In this document: positions 11,580-23,787 of the stretch, piece after piece
Layout: every line of letters begins with the position of its first letter
Numbering within the stretch: the first letter of the stretch is position 1
Origin: Coffea arabica
Taxonomy: Eukaryota > Streptophyta > Magnoliopsida > Gentianales > Rubiaceae
Direction: 5' to 3'
DNA: 64,000 nt
Assembly: GCF_036785885.1 (NCBI RefSeq)
Contig: NC_092329.1
Span: 21,346,449-21,410,448, forward strand
Notes under the pieces: generated by a model
The model's input: the letters and a program-made list of their open reading frames with translations, nothing else
What the model was told of the DNA's origin: nothing
Databases searched by the model: none
Program-made: the position numbers and the translations under genes

Positions 11580-12120
11580 TGTTGTACGGTTGAAGGAGAT
11601 GGGACTAGTGGTGGTTGACGTTGATGGTTGCGGGCAGGTAGCAGGGGGCGAGAGAGAAAATGGGAAGAGAAGGGCAGCGCTGCGGTGATGCGCGTGCTAA
11701 GTGGCCGCGATTGGTGGAGTGAGCAGAGGTGGGTAGTTTGTGCGGCAAGGGACAGAGGGGAGTGGGTGGCGCGCCTAGGTGCTCTGGTGGACAGCGAGAT
11801 GCGAGCAGCGACGACGGTCAGTGCAGCGGCATGCGAAGAGGGAGGAAGAAGAAGGCGGCATCGATTTGGGCTCGTTGCAGTGGCTACTTGAGTCGCATGG
11901 CGGGGGAGCAGGGCGAGCAGCGGACGGCCGTGACCTGCTGGCGGAGGGTGGCGCGTGGGACAGCACACTTGGGGATGCGCGGCGGCGAGCTCAGAGCGAG
12001 AGAGAGACAGAGAGCGGCGGCCGTTTGTGCAGCGCGAACAGTGATGGCGAGGCTACTGGCGGTTGCTGAGCGAGGTGGGCGCTGATAGAGAGTTGCGGCG
12101 CGCGGTAGAGGTGGGCAGAT
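11580..12120. other. GC-rich island inside the Tat/Athila-like region
   Basis: About 540 bp is far richer in G+C and CpG than anything nearby (for example 'cgcggcggcgagctcagagcgag'), bounded by AT-rich DNA. Open frames exist on both strands (minus 11495-11968, plus 11628-11891, 11729-12085, 11779-12069). All are Arg/Ser/Ala-rich, overlap each other and match nothing I recognise, as expected of GC-rich non-coding DNA. On the minus strand the right edge resembles a transcript leader (CT-rich 'ttcttctctgtcgatctg'). Captured host sequence or an element-specific leader are both possible. Confidence 0.5.
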
Positions 12121-12389
12121 CGACAGAGAAGAAGAAACAAGAGAGAAGAAAGAAAGAAAACAGAAAATAGTATTTGTTTTTTTCTTTATTTTTCTTTTTA
12201 GAAATATTTTTTTTTACGGAAAGACTCTCTTCTTTTTTTTTGTCAATTACTTAGAAAAAATTTTTTTGAATTTTTTTTATATAACTTTTTTTATTGTTAT
12301 TGACCAAATTTATTTTTGAAATTCAAAAGTAGAGATTAACAGAAATCAATAATCGTTCTTGAGTTTTTTTTGAATACTTATCTTTCCTG

Positions 12390-12610
12390 CGAACGTGACC
12401 CGAGCACGTCATGAAAGCACGGAATGAGGAGTTCTCCAGATGACTTGACGCGGGCACGTCATGAGGGCAAGAACCCTTCTGATCGTGAGCTCTCCATGTG
12501 ACTTGACACGAGCACGTCAAGGGGATTTGGAACCCTTTTTACCAAGCACCAAGAGATCGCAATGTGCCACGCACCCGGTTGGCGCGGGCGCGTCATGTCA
12601 GAGAGATACC
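12390..12610. repeat. Degenerate tandem repeats with CACGTCA core
   Basis: Four related units: 'gtgacccgagcacgtcatg' (about 12395), 'gacttgacgcgggcacgtca' (about 12441), 'gacttgacacgagcacgtca' (about 12500) and 'ggttggcgcgggcgcgtcat' (about 12578). Spacing is 46-80 bp. They lie between the GC-rich island and the pol end of the Tat/Athila-like element. Confidence 0.65.
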
Positions 12611-12789
12611 TATGAATCATCAGAAACGAAATTGAAGCCATAAATCAGTCAAATCCAAGAAAAAATATATTTAAACTAATGAACAAAAATGAACAAATAA
12701 CTAAAAGAAATTGGGTTGCCTCCCAATGAGCGTCTTTCTTTAATGTCTTTGGCTAGACATTATCATGTTTTGTTTATGGAGGATAAAAT

Positions 12790-13300
12790 CTTGTGGCTCG
12801 TCTTAATATTTCATCCTCTATATTTTCCTTAACAGGTCTTGACATTGAGAGATCTGAGTCTGCTTATATTTTCTTATGAATGTATTTGAACTTCATGACT
12901 TCGCTTAGCGGTTTGTAATGTATTTCGAAGAAAACAATGTACCTTTGTTTTAGGTTGCCACTTGAAGCTGGAAAAATGCAAACCCTAATTCTGATATCTG
13001 GTTTGTATGTATATATTTGCGTTGTATGAGTTTAGATGTATTTGGGATTGTATGACTTTACTCCTTGTAATTAACGCGTAAGGTGGTTAAGAGCCGTCGA
13101 TTGGCTATCTTCAAATGCTGTTATCTCTGAAGTTAATGTGGCTTTAGAAATTGGTCTATTCTGGGAGATTCGTTATTGTAAAAGCTTAGGTTATTCTTCG
13201 GAAGGATTTGGGCTAGATTGCTTGCGTGAGTCCTGGCGAGAGCTAGGCAGACGGCCCGCCAACCCTCTGGTTCGCCTTAGGGGAAAGTGGGGTCGCCACA
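12790..13300 (+). mobile_element. 3' end of a gypsy LTR (truncated), forward
   Basis: Contains 'ttttccttaacagg' (about 12825-12838) and the common terminal block ending GGGGTCGCCACA at 13300. Only the last ~510 bp of the LTR survives. It could be the far end of the LTR that starts at 6857, split by the intervening debris, but the middle is missing and this cannot be shown. Confidence 0.6.
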
Positions 13301-13863
13301 GGTTCGGTTGAAAAATATTTTGGCAAGTTGCATTCACTTAACATAGTTCTTGCGGTTTCTTGAAGAGATTCTTTCTTTCAACAACACCATTTGTTGAGGA
13401 GTTCTTGCAATTGAAAATTCATGAGTAATTCCATTGTGATCACAAAATTCCGAAAAAGTCACAAAATTTAAATTCCGAACCATTGTCACTTCTAATCTTA
13501 ATAATTTTCAAACCAACCAGATTTTGAACTTTCGCAAATAGGGAGACAAAATTTTTTAAGGCGTCATCCTTGTGAGTAAGAACCATCACCCAAGTGTATC
13601 TAGAATAATCATCAACAATAACTACATAATATCTTTTACCACCCAAACTAGCAATTTATGTAGGACCAAACAAATCAAGATATAGAAGTTCCAAAAGTTT
13701 TGAAGTAGAAACAGATTTCTTGGGTTTAAAAGAAACTTTGACTTGTTTTCCAAATTGATAAGCATCACAAATTTTGTCCTTTTCGAATTTAATTTCTGGC
13801 AAACTTCTAACAAGTTCCTTTTTGAAAATTTCTTTTAACAAATCTATGTTGAAATGACAAAAC
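13301..13863 (-). pseudogene. Ty1/copia integrase fragment, reverse
   Basis: Minus-strand translation gives the copia GAG-pre-integrase zinc region (CHFNIDLLKEI, then LPEIKFEKDKICDA), LDLFGPT, a YYVVIVDDYSRYTWV segment carrying an integrase catalytic Asp, and IKIRSDNGSEF with the next Asp. It continues into a decayed ARTPQQ-type region near 13380. Frames change near 13650 and there are stops. It is cut on the left by the gypsy LTR end at 13300 and on the right by G-out at 13864. It may belong to the same reverse copia element as the LTR at 7011-8068. Confidence 0.85.
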
Positions 13864-16800
13864 TGTGACGCCCCCACTTCTCCCTAAGGCGAACCAGAGG
13901 GTATCCGCGGGACGCCAGCCCACCTCTTGCCAGGACTCATGGCAATATCCATTCAAGCTTAGCACAATACTATTCAACAACACTAGATAAGTAAAAAAGT
14001 GCGGAAAACTTCCAAACTTAACAATATATATATAACGATTATCCAATCCTTACATCATATTCCCAAAAATTATATCAATACCCAAAACATACAATATCCA
14101 GATACAACCAATATCCAAATCATATATTAGGTTTCCAAAAGTACAACCAATAAGAGGCCTATCCCAAAATACATTAGAGACCCTAAGCCAAAAGTGCATC
14201 AAAAGGGTTCCTCCAAGTCTCATTCCCTGCCAAATCCTATCAAGGAAAACAAATCTAAAGGGTGAGAGCAAAACGCTCATGAGGTCAAGAATACACATGC
14301 AAGCACATAGTCCAAGTAACAAGCCTAAATAACAGGTCAAAAGATAAAGTACAAGTAATTGACAATTCCAATGAAATGTAAACAGAAACAATTCAAGAAT
14401 ATGGTAGCTCTCAGGAGCTAAGTTCCACTTGCTCTGCCGATATCATTTGTATACCTTCCCGTGATGACCCTCCATCAACCGGGTTGGTATTTCCATTCCA
14501 TAGATCACTACTTACTTCCCTCCGTCCACCGTACACCTCCCGGGCCCACTATACATTTATAAGGCGATACTCCACGAGTATGCCAAGCAATACCTCTCAT
14601 TAGGTCGAGCTTAATTATCTCATGGCTCGCCAAGGTTCCCGACCAAGCTCATGCCAGCTCGAGTCCAAGGTCGGCCTATGAGTTTGGGCATCCCCCATTT
14701 ACATTTGAGAGTCGAGGAGATTCACTCCAACGATGTATGCAGCCATAGCATACAATTTCATTTCATTCAATCATTCAATCATCTCATTTCATTCAATTAA
14801 GTCATTCATAATTCATTTGGTACATTTGAATTATGAGTCATTTATTTCAAATAAGAACGAGTGCGGTAAAGTACACACTCGCCTCTATTTTCAAAATCTC
14901 CAAACAATCATAACAATTAAATTTGTATCAAGTATTCATACACTTGACACTCACCAATATAAGTAATGAGGAAGAAATGTCCCTCGGAGCTTTAGGTGTT
15001 CACTGGGGGATCCTCTTGAATGTTCTCTTGTGTGCCTGAGCAATTAACAATGGACTATTACTGATAATCCTCAAACAATGAGGAAAATTGTACACTAGTA
15101 CGAACTTAGAAAATATCTCGAAGATCGGCCTAGTTTTCCTTTGAAAATCGAGCTCAAAAGAGTTACAAAACTCGAGTAAATGAATCATCATCCATAAAAT
15201 CATTGGACGGAATCAAGTACAAGCAAATAGATCTCAAAACGAACGACTGAAGTCTGAAGAGGATGGCCACGTCACAATTTTTAATTTTTGGTGAAATTTT
15301 TGAAAAATCATAACTCACTCCATGATTGTCCAAAATTGGAAAATTTGGTACCGTTGGAAATATCTTCTAGAGTGCTAAAAGTTTCTAGTAGACACCTTTC
15401 CATGAATCCAAGTGGAAGGCATTCAAATTTTGGCTTGAAGTTGATAACTGGTGTTATCAAGACAGATTGAAGTTGATTTTTGGCCAACTTTGAAAATTCG
15501 GCAAAATTCACTCAATTTGAACTAGCCTTTGAAATTAGATACTCTACTAGAGCTAAATCCATGTTTAGAACAAAATAAGTGGAACGAGAATTGAAGTTTT
15601 GAGCACCAAGATATGGTAGCTCAAAGTTACCCAAATTTCCTTGTTAAACAAGGGTTTTCCAAAATCAAGTCACGAATTTTGGAAGTTTAGTTGAACAATG
15701 AAACGGCCTCAGAATAACACCAAAATTAGTTATATTATACTACCATATAAGGGTTGTTCCTCTACCAAATTTCATGGATAAATAAGCACAGAAAGTTGGT
15801 TAACAAGACCGTTGAAATCACAAGAAATTCTAAGGCTAAGCTGCCTTTGAACTTCCGTTTTGCCGTTTCCAAACATTTGGTCAAGGAACATCTCAAACAC
15901 AGTCCATTCCAGTAGATAATGTCTAAAATATGTTCAAGGTACATTCGATAGGTGATTTATACTAAGAAGCTTCGGATAACAAGTCCCAAACCATAGTTAG
16001 TTTCAAATCTGTCCAAATGCATGGTATTCCTTCACAAGACCAGATTTGAATTTTGTACATAAATCACTCAATTCAACTCAAAATTGAGCATGGTTGGTGG
16101 CATTGGAAAGTAGACTCATAAGACTATATTTTCTCAGAAGAAACTATTTTCAAAATCCATCCACAACTAGTCCACATTTGAGCCTCAATATACAGTTCAT
16201 GTTCTGCCCTGTAGTGAACCATTGAAACAGAACAGCAATATTTAAATGAATGGTTTGGCTCACACAAGTGGAACCAAAATGTGCATTTTATACCAATAGA
16301 AATCTGGAAATGTCTAGTTTCCAGTGCCACAAACGGGACTCCATTCTGACATCGGAGCGATAAGTTACAGCCAAAACAAGATGACTGCCTAGGCAGTGAC
16401 GGGAACCAATTCCAGATTTCTAAGCTTCCGACATTCCAACATTTCAGTGACCAAATGAAATTATTTTTCAATGAAACTTTTTACACACTCAATATAACAT
16501 GTAAACAACATAAACAAGCCATTAGAACCTCAAAATTTCGCACCAAAGTGCTCGAACAAACAGGGGCAAAATGTTTCACTTTTGATTATTGCACCATCCT
16601 TGAGTTTCTATCAGTAACCCAACATTAATCCACCAATATAAGCACTAAACCAACATTAATTTCATCATCAATCACCAAATCAGTTCATCCAATCCAAGTG
16701 GCATTTCATAGAGCCCACACACCAAGATCCAACATAAATAAAGCTACCCATGTGAATATACATGCTTATAAGTGCAATACTACTTCCATAAATCAAGATT

Positions 16801-17908
16801 TGGAGGGTTGATCATCCATTACCTCTCTTGAGGAACTAAACAGAAATTTTTGGTCCTTATGAGCAAAGAAAAACCGTGAGAGCAGCCTCCCTTCTTAGCT
16901 TGAAGTGCTCTCCAAGTGTTTAGCAAGGCGTGGTTAAAATTTGAGGTGATTTGGTGGAAGATTAGTGAAGATTTGATGGAGGAAAATTGAAAAACTTGGT
17001 GTTCTTCCTCTTGAAGTGATGCACGGCTGTTTAGAGGAAAAAGAAAGAGTTGCATGGCTGTTTGAGGTGATAAAGTGGAGAGTTTTGATATGGTGTGATG
17101 CTCCCATGAGAAGCCTAAGAATGTGTGGCCCAAAATGCTTCAAAAGTCAATTCTTCTTCGCGCGCATTTTGTGCTCGATTTCTCTTGCCTTTGTTTCACT
17201 TGTGCACTAAACCTCTAATTCACTTGTATCTATATTAATATTATTCACTCTTAATTGTCCCAAAATAAGGGTCTAAAGTCCCTCAATTAAATCGCGCATA
17301 TGGAACGCGTATTTCCGATTTAAGCGCGATAGAGTGAAACCTCCAAGAAATTCTTATAACGATGGTACTAATAACTATCACTTAAATACTTAAACATAAA
17401 AACACTTATTTTAAAACTATTGTACGGGCCTCTAATTTTTCCAAGCTTATTACACCCCAAATCAGCTATAATCTCCAAACGTGTATTCATTATTTTCACT
17501 TAACGAGCTTTCAAAAATTAAATTTTGAAACAAGTCACTTTAAAAATATAATGAAGCTATAGTTCCATGTATTTAGGTCTAAAGAGGTTAGAAAATAATA
17601 TTCAGGGCAATTGGCCAAATAAATAATTAAATGAGCTTGAATTAAGAGTTTAAAATAGATGAATTTTGTGAGTTTTCACATGAGTCTTGTATTACTTTCT
17701 CAAATCTCCAATAAATTTGTATCAGCGCGTCTTTCAGAAAATTATCGACGCGCAAGCGGTATACACTTACTTGGAACTTATTCACCTTTAATTCCTCAAT
17801 TAACCTTTCTTAATCTACTATTGATCATTCTTAACTCCCCAAGATAAATGCACTCTCGAATAGAATATCATCTTGAAACACATGTACTCATTATTCCTCA
17901 CTGAAACG

Positions 17909-20900
17909 TGTGACAGCCCCACTTTCCCCTAAGGCGAACCAAAGGGGTGAGCGGACTGCCTGCCCAGCTCTCGCCAGGACTAACGATGCAGACCAGAACT
18001 ATCTATAGCGATCCGGAACTTACAAACGAGCGTAAACAAATCAAAATAGTAAAACAACCCAAGATAAAATGAAAGAAATCCGGAGCCGGCCATGAATAGT
18101 AACCGACCCGTCAGAACCCAACCGAAATAGCTAACAAACATTTACATCTGAACTTTAGCGTTTACAAATCAAAATGACATACAAAAGCTTTCAAAAGATA
18201 ATACATATACACGGTTTGCCAAATCAAAGGAGAAACGCCCCAAAAGTACACTTAGGGTTTTAATACATGAGCTATACAAAAGATATGTTCAACTAGCTCA
18301 AGTCGGCAACCGATTATCAAGTCCAGTCCAAAAGTATTTATTTTCCTGTAAGGAAAACAAAAGGGACAGAACGGGGTGAGCTTGCGCTCAATGAGGTACC
18401 AAACAGATAGCAGAAAAATCATGGCATTTCACATTTTTCAAATCAGATACACATGCCAGATGTAAAGCAAAGGAACCAATGATTCAAATCAAAAGGATAC
18501 GGGTGGCTCTCAGGAGCCAAATTTCCAGCGCAGTACTTGATCCAAATTGGTTGACTCTCCGTCAACGTATATAGAACCAAAACGTCCGTAGACCCCTCTT
18601 TACACCGAATTCCGTCCACCAAACACCCCTTTACCGGGCCCGCTCACCGTAACCGAACAGAAATGGTAATACTCGAGTATACCGGAATCAAGGGTCTCAA
18701 TACCCAAAAATCCCCGAACAGACTACCGTGGTTCGTTATCTAATCGTCCAGGCCCTTGCTGGCCCGACTCGAATAACTTAGCCACAGGATTGAGCTCATA
18801 GGTCATAGAAATCCGAACAGATGCAGACACAGATAACAGATTCAGATACAGATACAGAATAGCAGATTCAGATAGCAGATTCAGATAGGCACTCAAAATT
18901 GGCATATAAACAGATAGAAGAACGAGTGTGATAAAGTACACCCTCGCCTCCATTTTATCAAAACAGTATTTGGCTTCAATAGTCATAAATCAAGTATTCA
19001 GATATTCAGATATTTCACATAATGGGTAGCAGGTAGTGGAACACTCACCGGCTCAACTTCAAAAGTTTTCACTTCAGATTGGCCTTAATCGCCAAGAAAC
19101 CCTAAAATAATCAAAATAAACCAATTGAAGGTTTTACTTCCGGAATCGAGTAAACAGAATGCACATGTGAGGCTCGACTACACGTCGTACGCCTTGCCAA
19201 ATAAATACTAATGCAAGAATGTAAAAACATGATTCCCTTGGAAACGAAAAGGTAGCATGAAGACCTAGGCGCAAACAACCCAAAAGCCTTTCATTCTACC
19301 AAAAGGCAAATCCAACTTAAATTCAGCCAGCACTTCCCCTAAATGTCTCTTAAAGGAACCAAACGGCCAAGAAAATCGGCCAGCACTTCCCCTAAATTTC
19401 TTACTTTTCCAGCCATTAAGGCTTCATTATACCCTCAAATCAGTCCCAACATCTCACACAAAATTCATCTCATTTCCCAAAAGCCGTTCGCTAGGCTTAA
19501 AGTGGTACAAGTACAAAAGTTAGCTAGGAAACAAGCAATATGAAAGCAAGCCCTAAGAGAGACTCGACGACGAGTCATAAAACAATGCTGAACACAACCC
19601 CAATAGGGTCTCATATGCATAAATAAGCATGATAGCAAACCAGAAATTAGAAATAGCATTAGTCTTGGCCCCGAATAGAAAAACTGTTTTGCCCTTATTT
19701 TGCGGTAATGGCGTCAATTTCACTACGATTATCGGATGGGGGTGTAAGACCCACCGTTTCGAATCCAAGAAACAGAGCTACAACAATGTAGAAGGTCACT
19801 CAATCCAGTTCCTAACACAACTAGGCCAAATATGCAAAATACTATACCAGAATTCCCAAAACAGGTTTGCAAATCACACAAAACTGTAATTACTATAACT
19901 CAGTCTATACAAGTCCAAATGCCGAAATTCCAAAGGCATATGATAGCTAAGACATCCAGTAACATTTCATCAGAAGACACCAACATCAAAATCCTAAGTG
20001 ATTCCAGTCAAAAAGGCTAATTACTATCGCAGTTTTCGCATTCTGACCAAAGCAGAACAGCTACAGTAATTTCGTCATAACTCACTCTACACTCATCCAA
20101 ATGCCCTGAAATTTTGCAGGCACCTCCTACTCATCAATACCTACAACTTTCATGTTTTGAGAAAAGTCCAATTCGGCCTCTAACCCTATGATCTAAAACC
20201 GGACAGAATTGGGAAAAATATGAACCCTAACTTTTCATTTTCCATCCAAATCCAAAATTGATTACATTTTCTTATCCAATACACCTCATAGAGCCATTAT
20301 CAGCCATTACCATTCATCATACAAGGCCACAACATCCCATTCATATTAAACCAGAAAAATTCCCAATAAAATAAAAAATTCACCAAAACTCTTCAAATCA
20401 AGAAATAAATCATATATTCCTTCACTCATGCCACCATTAAGCATAATATAACCATCATTAGGTTTAGGGGAGAGGTTGTAGCATCACTTACCAAGAAACA
20501 AGGGAAAGAGAGATTGTGGACACCTTTGCTCTTCAAAACAACTTCACTACAACCCTTACTAGCACTAGAAGATAGGATTTTATGGAGTGGAATCTTGTTT
20601 ATTTGGTTGATTTAGATGATTTGCTAGTAGAAAGCTTGAAGATTGAAGAGTTCTTCTTCTTGCAAAAGAGTGAGAGAGAGCCGGCCAAGGAGAAAGAAAA
20701 ATGAGGAAATTTTGTGAATTTTTGATATTTAATCCTTTGGTCAAAAAAGTCAAGAAAGTGAATAGTAATTCTTAAAGTCCAACCAATGAGATTGTGACAC
20801 TTGTCACACTCATTAATGCATTCTTATCTTTCTTTTTCCCTCTCACATCAATCACTTCACACATTCTACTTATCTCTTAACACCCGATAAATTTCACACA

Positions 20901-21139
20901 GTATCCGAAACTTAACCTTATTGGCCGAATTTTTCCGAACTATTCGCACTAGTGGGTCCCACGTCCACTATTTACTCTTAATTTTCTAAAATTTCTCCAA
21001 TGCTAGGAAAATCATCTTAAAACTATAATTACTCATAAAAATTCATCAGGAAAATTTCCTAAGCCAGAAAACGCAGAAAACATGCAATTAAGGGGAAATA
21101 AACCCTAGGAAAAGATTAGGGTTTTTACGGGTTCTCACA
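17909..21139 (-). mobile_element. Solo gypsy LTR S2, reverse
   Basis: A 3231-bp LTR (plus strand TGTGACAGCC...GGTTCTCACA) is flanked by identical AAACG at 17904-17908 and 21140-21144. No internal sequence adjoins it. It interrupts the G-out LTR. Reverse hairpins: D 18505-18518, C 18550-18566, B 18665-18683, A 18920-18951. Confidence 0.93.
18820..18893. repeat. CAGATA/CAGATT microrepeat in S2
   Basis: Imperfect repeats of CAGATA and CAGATTCAGATAG units run through 18820-18893, consistent with local slippage inside the LTR. It is not clearly present in S3 at the matching place. Confidence 0.7.
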
Positions 21140-21318
21140 AAACGAACCTTCGAAAATTAAATTTGCTAACGGGACGTTTTAAAAACATAAGGAAGACATT
21201 GTTCCATATGAATGGACTTAGAATAGTTGAAATAAATTATTTGGAGAAAACAGGTGAATAAATATTTAAATAAACCAATAATATTCGATAAAAATAAGAA
21301 TTTTTTTGGGTCCTCACA

Positions 21319-21333
21319 TCCTCCCCTCCTTAA
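21319..21333 (-). other. Polypurine tract of G-out
   Basis: The plus strand reads TCCTCCCCTCCTTAA just inside the LTR end, the reverse complement of a purine tract. It is followed by 'gaatttcgccctcgaaatt', the antisense of the conserved pol end. Confidence 0.8.
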
Positions 21334-21593
21334 AGAATTTCGCCCTCGAAATTCACTTACAAATCAATCATTTCATAGTTAAGCCTATTAGGCCAATCAC
21401 TAACTTACGTTTTCCAACTTATACTTCACAATTTCTATTCATTCAACTAGTAATCAAAACTTGGTTTTCTTCATTAAACATTTTAATTCCCAGATCATAG
21501 GGCAACATAATCGGCCTTATGTCTACCTCACCTAAGTAACGTCTTCACTCTTAATGTTACTATTACCGCCACTAACTCCAAATCATGAGTTGG

Positions 21594-22140
21594 TTACTTT
21601 CTCTCGTGATTTATTAACTTTCTAGAGACATACACAATCGCCTCACCATGTATCGTTAGTATACATTCTAATCCATCCTTTAAAGCATCTGGATAAATCA
21701 CAAAACTACCTCCTCCGCTCGATAGGACTAACACAAGTGCATCGGTTAAACACCTTTCACTTTTAAAATTCTTCCCCACTTTTAAAATCCCAAATAACTT
21801 GCCAAGTGTTGCACTCTTAGAAAATTCCTTGATCAAACCAAAGGAAAGGTTCAACTACCACCAAGAACTCCAAATTTCGGTAGGATTTTCTAGTCGTTTC
21901 CTCTTAAACAACTTTCACTGTAGTTGAGTCAACAACAATTCCTTCCTTAGGTATTGTATAACCTAGAAAGGCTATTTCCTTCCAATCGAACTCACATTTA
22001 TCGAACTTAACGAAAGTTGGTGCATTCTTGAGGTTTGTAAAACATCACCAAGTATCTTTTATGATCTCCTCAAACCTTAGAGTATACCGATATATTATCA
22101 ATAAATGCCACCACAGATTAATCCAATTACGATTTAAAAC
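21594..22140 (-). pseudogene. G-out reverse transcriptase thumb and RNase H remnant
   Basis: On the minus strand 22080-21900 translates as RT connection sequence (FDKCEFDWKEIAFLGYTIPK), as in E1 pol ([15 protein letters not shown]). 21854-21594 is an open frame with IKEFSKSATL and an RNase H start in which the usual TDAS catalytic motif reads YPDALKDGLECIL, followed by VYVSRKLINHERK. Stops and frameshifts separate the parts. Integrase and chromodomain are missing between here and the PPT, so G-out suffered a large pol deletion. Confidence 0.8.
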
Positions 22141-22390
22141 CCCGATGCATTCAGGTCATAATTGCTACTAGTGCATTGGTCAACCCAACGGCGTAATTGA
22201 AAGTTCAAAGTATCCCTATCTTGAATTGGAAGTGATTTTAAACACATCAGTTTCTAGGATCCTCAACTGGTAATAACTCTACTTTAAATTCAACTTGAAT
22301 AATATCACGGCTCCTTGCTATTGGTCAAAATCCCCGGCTATGTGAGACAATGGAGTATTTGTTCTTAATGGTTACATCGTTCAAGTCTCG

Positions 22391-22414
22391 ATAATATATA
22401 TATATATATATATA
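22391..22414. repeat. (TA)n microsatellite
   Basis: A run of about eleven TA units in the decayed internal region of G-out. Confidence 0.95.
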
Positions 22415-23042
22415 GCCTCGAGCTTCCATTCCAAATGTGATATCCGATCTCTCAATCATTATGCTCATCAAATCTACTAAAGATTTTCTTTCACTAACCC
22501 AAACTCACAGTATTAATATATCAAATTGGCAATCAAACATTGGATCCCAACTTCAACACCAAGCTCTTGATTTGGTCACGATCTCTGGTCGCCTGCAAAA
22601 CCTCAGGGTGGTCTATATTCTCAAGCACAATCTCGACTATGTCTAACACCGTTCGTGTCTTATTATAAATCTAAAAGTGTGGGGCAAGATTTGAACATAC
22701 ATGTAAGTCATAAAACCAATCAAAACGGGGTAAAGTTCATATGTCATAAGGATCATAATAGGTACATCAAGTTGGGATAGGTTTATCAAACCATTTCAAA
22801 AGAAAAAGGGAAACAACAAGATCGTAACAAAACGTACCAAATTGCCAAGATACAAAACAACAAAAGACTTTTTCCCCTTTTCACAAAATTAAATTTCCAA
22901 AAGTGCTAGTCTAGTCTAGGGTACTACAACCCCTATCCCTCGAGTGCAGTCAAAACATCCTCACTCGTGAAACTTCCACTACTAGAACCCCCTGCATAAC
23001 CATTAGTACTAATTACTTCTATCTGGCATTCGATTGCTTTGG
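22415..23042 (-). mobile_element. G-out internal region, undiagnosed
   Basis: This lies between RT remnants and the gag zinc knuckles, where protease and the start of RT would be expected. I could not see a D-(S/T/P)-G-A-T protease motif on the minus strand. Probably decayed or rearranged internal sequence. Confidence 0.4.
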
Positions 23043-23428
23043 GCGAACCTAATTGGCTACTGAGTATTTCTTCCTTTTGTTAGGGGCACTGGGGCAACTT
23101 GAAATCTGATGTTTGGTGCTACCACAATACAAGCACTTTTCCGATTTCTTCCAACATTCATTCTCCGTGTGGTTGGGCTTACCATAGTATCCACAAGTCG
23201 CACGAGAAATCATGGCCTGACCAGCTTAAGAAGTTTCTTTGTATTTTATTTCCAGTTCTACGTTCTTATATAGCAACTCAATTTTCTCAGCATATTCTTG
23301 TTTCCACCGCCCTTCGCAGTAGTCAGCCAACTTCTTTTGAAACTCTACCTCCTTTTGAAGAAGGTCCACTTCCTTACGCATTTCTTCCAAATTTGTCATC
23401 TTACCTGTTGGTTCAAGTCAAATGCTAG
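23043..23428 (-). pseudogene. G-out gag end: coiled-coil stretch and zinc knuckles, reverse
   Basis: Minus strand, 5' to 3': a methionine-started segment rich in Lys/Glu/Leu heptads (MTNLEEMRKEVDLLQKEVEF, then more coil) over about 23410-23235, a TAA, then in the same frame two gag zinc knuckles. The first has its second Cys replaced (CGYYGKPNHTENEC); the second is intact (CLYCGSTKHQISSC). Zinc knuckles bind retroelement RNA. In E1 the residues just before the knuckles are not a coiled coil, so this lineage differs. I do not see a capsid region in 23429-23787. Confidence 0.7.
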
Positions 23429-23787
23429 GTAAATCAAAGGATTAAATAAGTAGCTATTCACAATGGAAGCTCGAGCCATAATACTCTTTTATTCTTTTAC
23501 TTATAGGTTACCTCGGTATACAAGCCTTAACCATTCTCTGCTTAACACGGGCGAACTCTTAAGTCTCCATGAGATTACTATCAACAAGGTAAGGGGACCT
23601 TATTCATTAATATAAAGATTCCATGTCTTAGTTCACTCTTCAATTCTTATCTACAAGATCATTCGAGAAGAAATCATAACCTCTTGTTCTCACTAGTGCC
23701 TTATTGTATCTTCTCAAATCAATCTCACTATTTTGAGGTTAGATTTTCCATGTGCTTAGATGGACGAACTTCAAGAATTGCTCAACT
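23429..23787 (-). mobile_element. G-out internal sequence without recognisable gene
   Basis: Stops in all frames; nothing recognised. It ends at CAACT (23783-23787), the left target-site duplication of E1. G-out resumes at 32187. Confidence 0.5.

Larger units (their letters stand above)
9700..12790 (-). mobile_element. 3' non-coding region of the Tat/Athila-like element, reverse, truncated
   Basis: From the PPT (9700) back to the pol C-terminal motif LIGRQPNF (minus strand, about 12711-12745). It holds a diverged tandem duplication (about 10115-10260), poly-T tracts (10028-10075), a second 'aggtgtggggggtat' motif near 10695-10710 after 'cattgagggcaatgtg', a GC-rich island and CACGTCA repeats. 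Pol itself and the 5' LTR are missing beyond about 12790. I see no intact gene. Confidence 0.55.
13864..21318 (-). mobile_element. G-out 3' LTR, reverse, interrupted by solo LTR S2
   Basis: On the plus strand it starts TGTGACGCCCCC and ends GGGTCCTCACA, next to a reverse PPT. Own sequence is 13864-17908 plus 21145-21318, about 4.2 kb. 13864-16854 aligns with the second G-out LTR (36346-39342) with frequent C/T and G/A differences, so the element is old. It inserted into copia integrase DNA; the 5 bp before it read AAAAC. Hairpins are recognisable in reverse at 14406-14419 (AGCTC/GAGCT) and near 14855-14885. Confidence 0.88.

Noticed and set aside
11495..12085. Possible genes of 87-157 aa on both strands of the GC-rich island
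   Set aside because: Overlapping frames on both strands, low-complexity Arg/Ser/Ala content and no recognisable domain; expected by chance at high GC.
13301..13863. Functional copia integrase gene
   Set aside because: Frames change, stops are present and both ends are cut by other elements.
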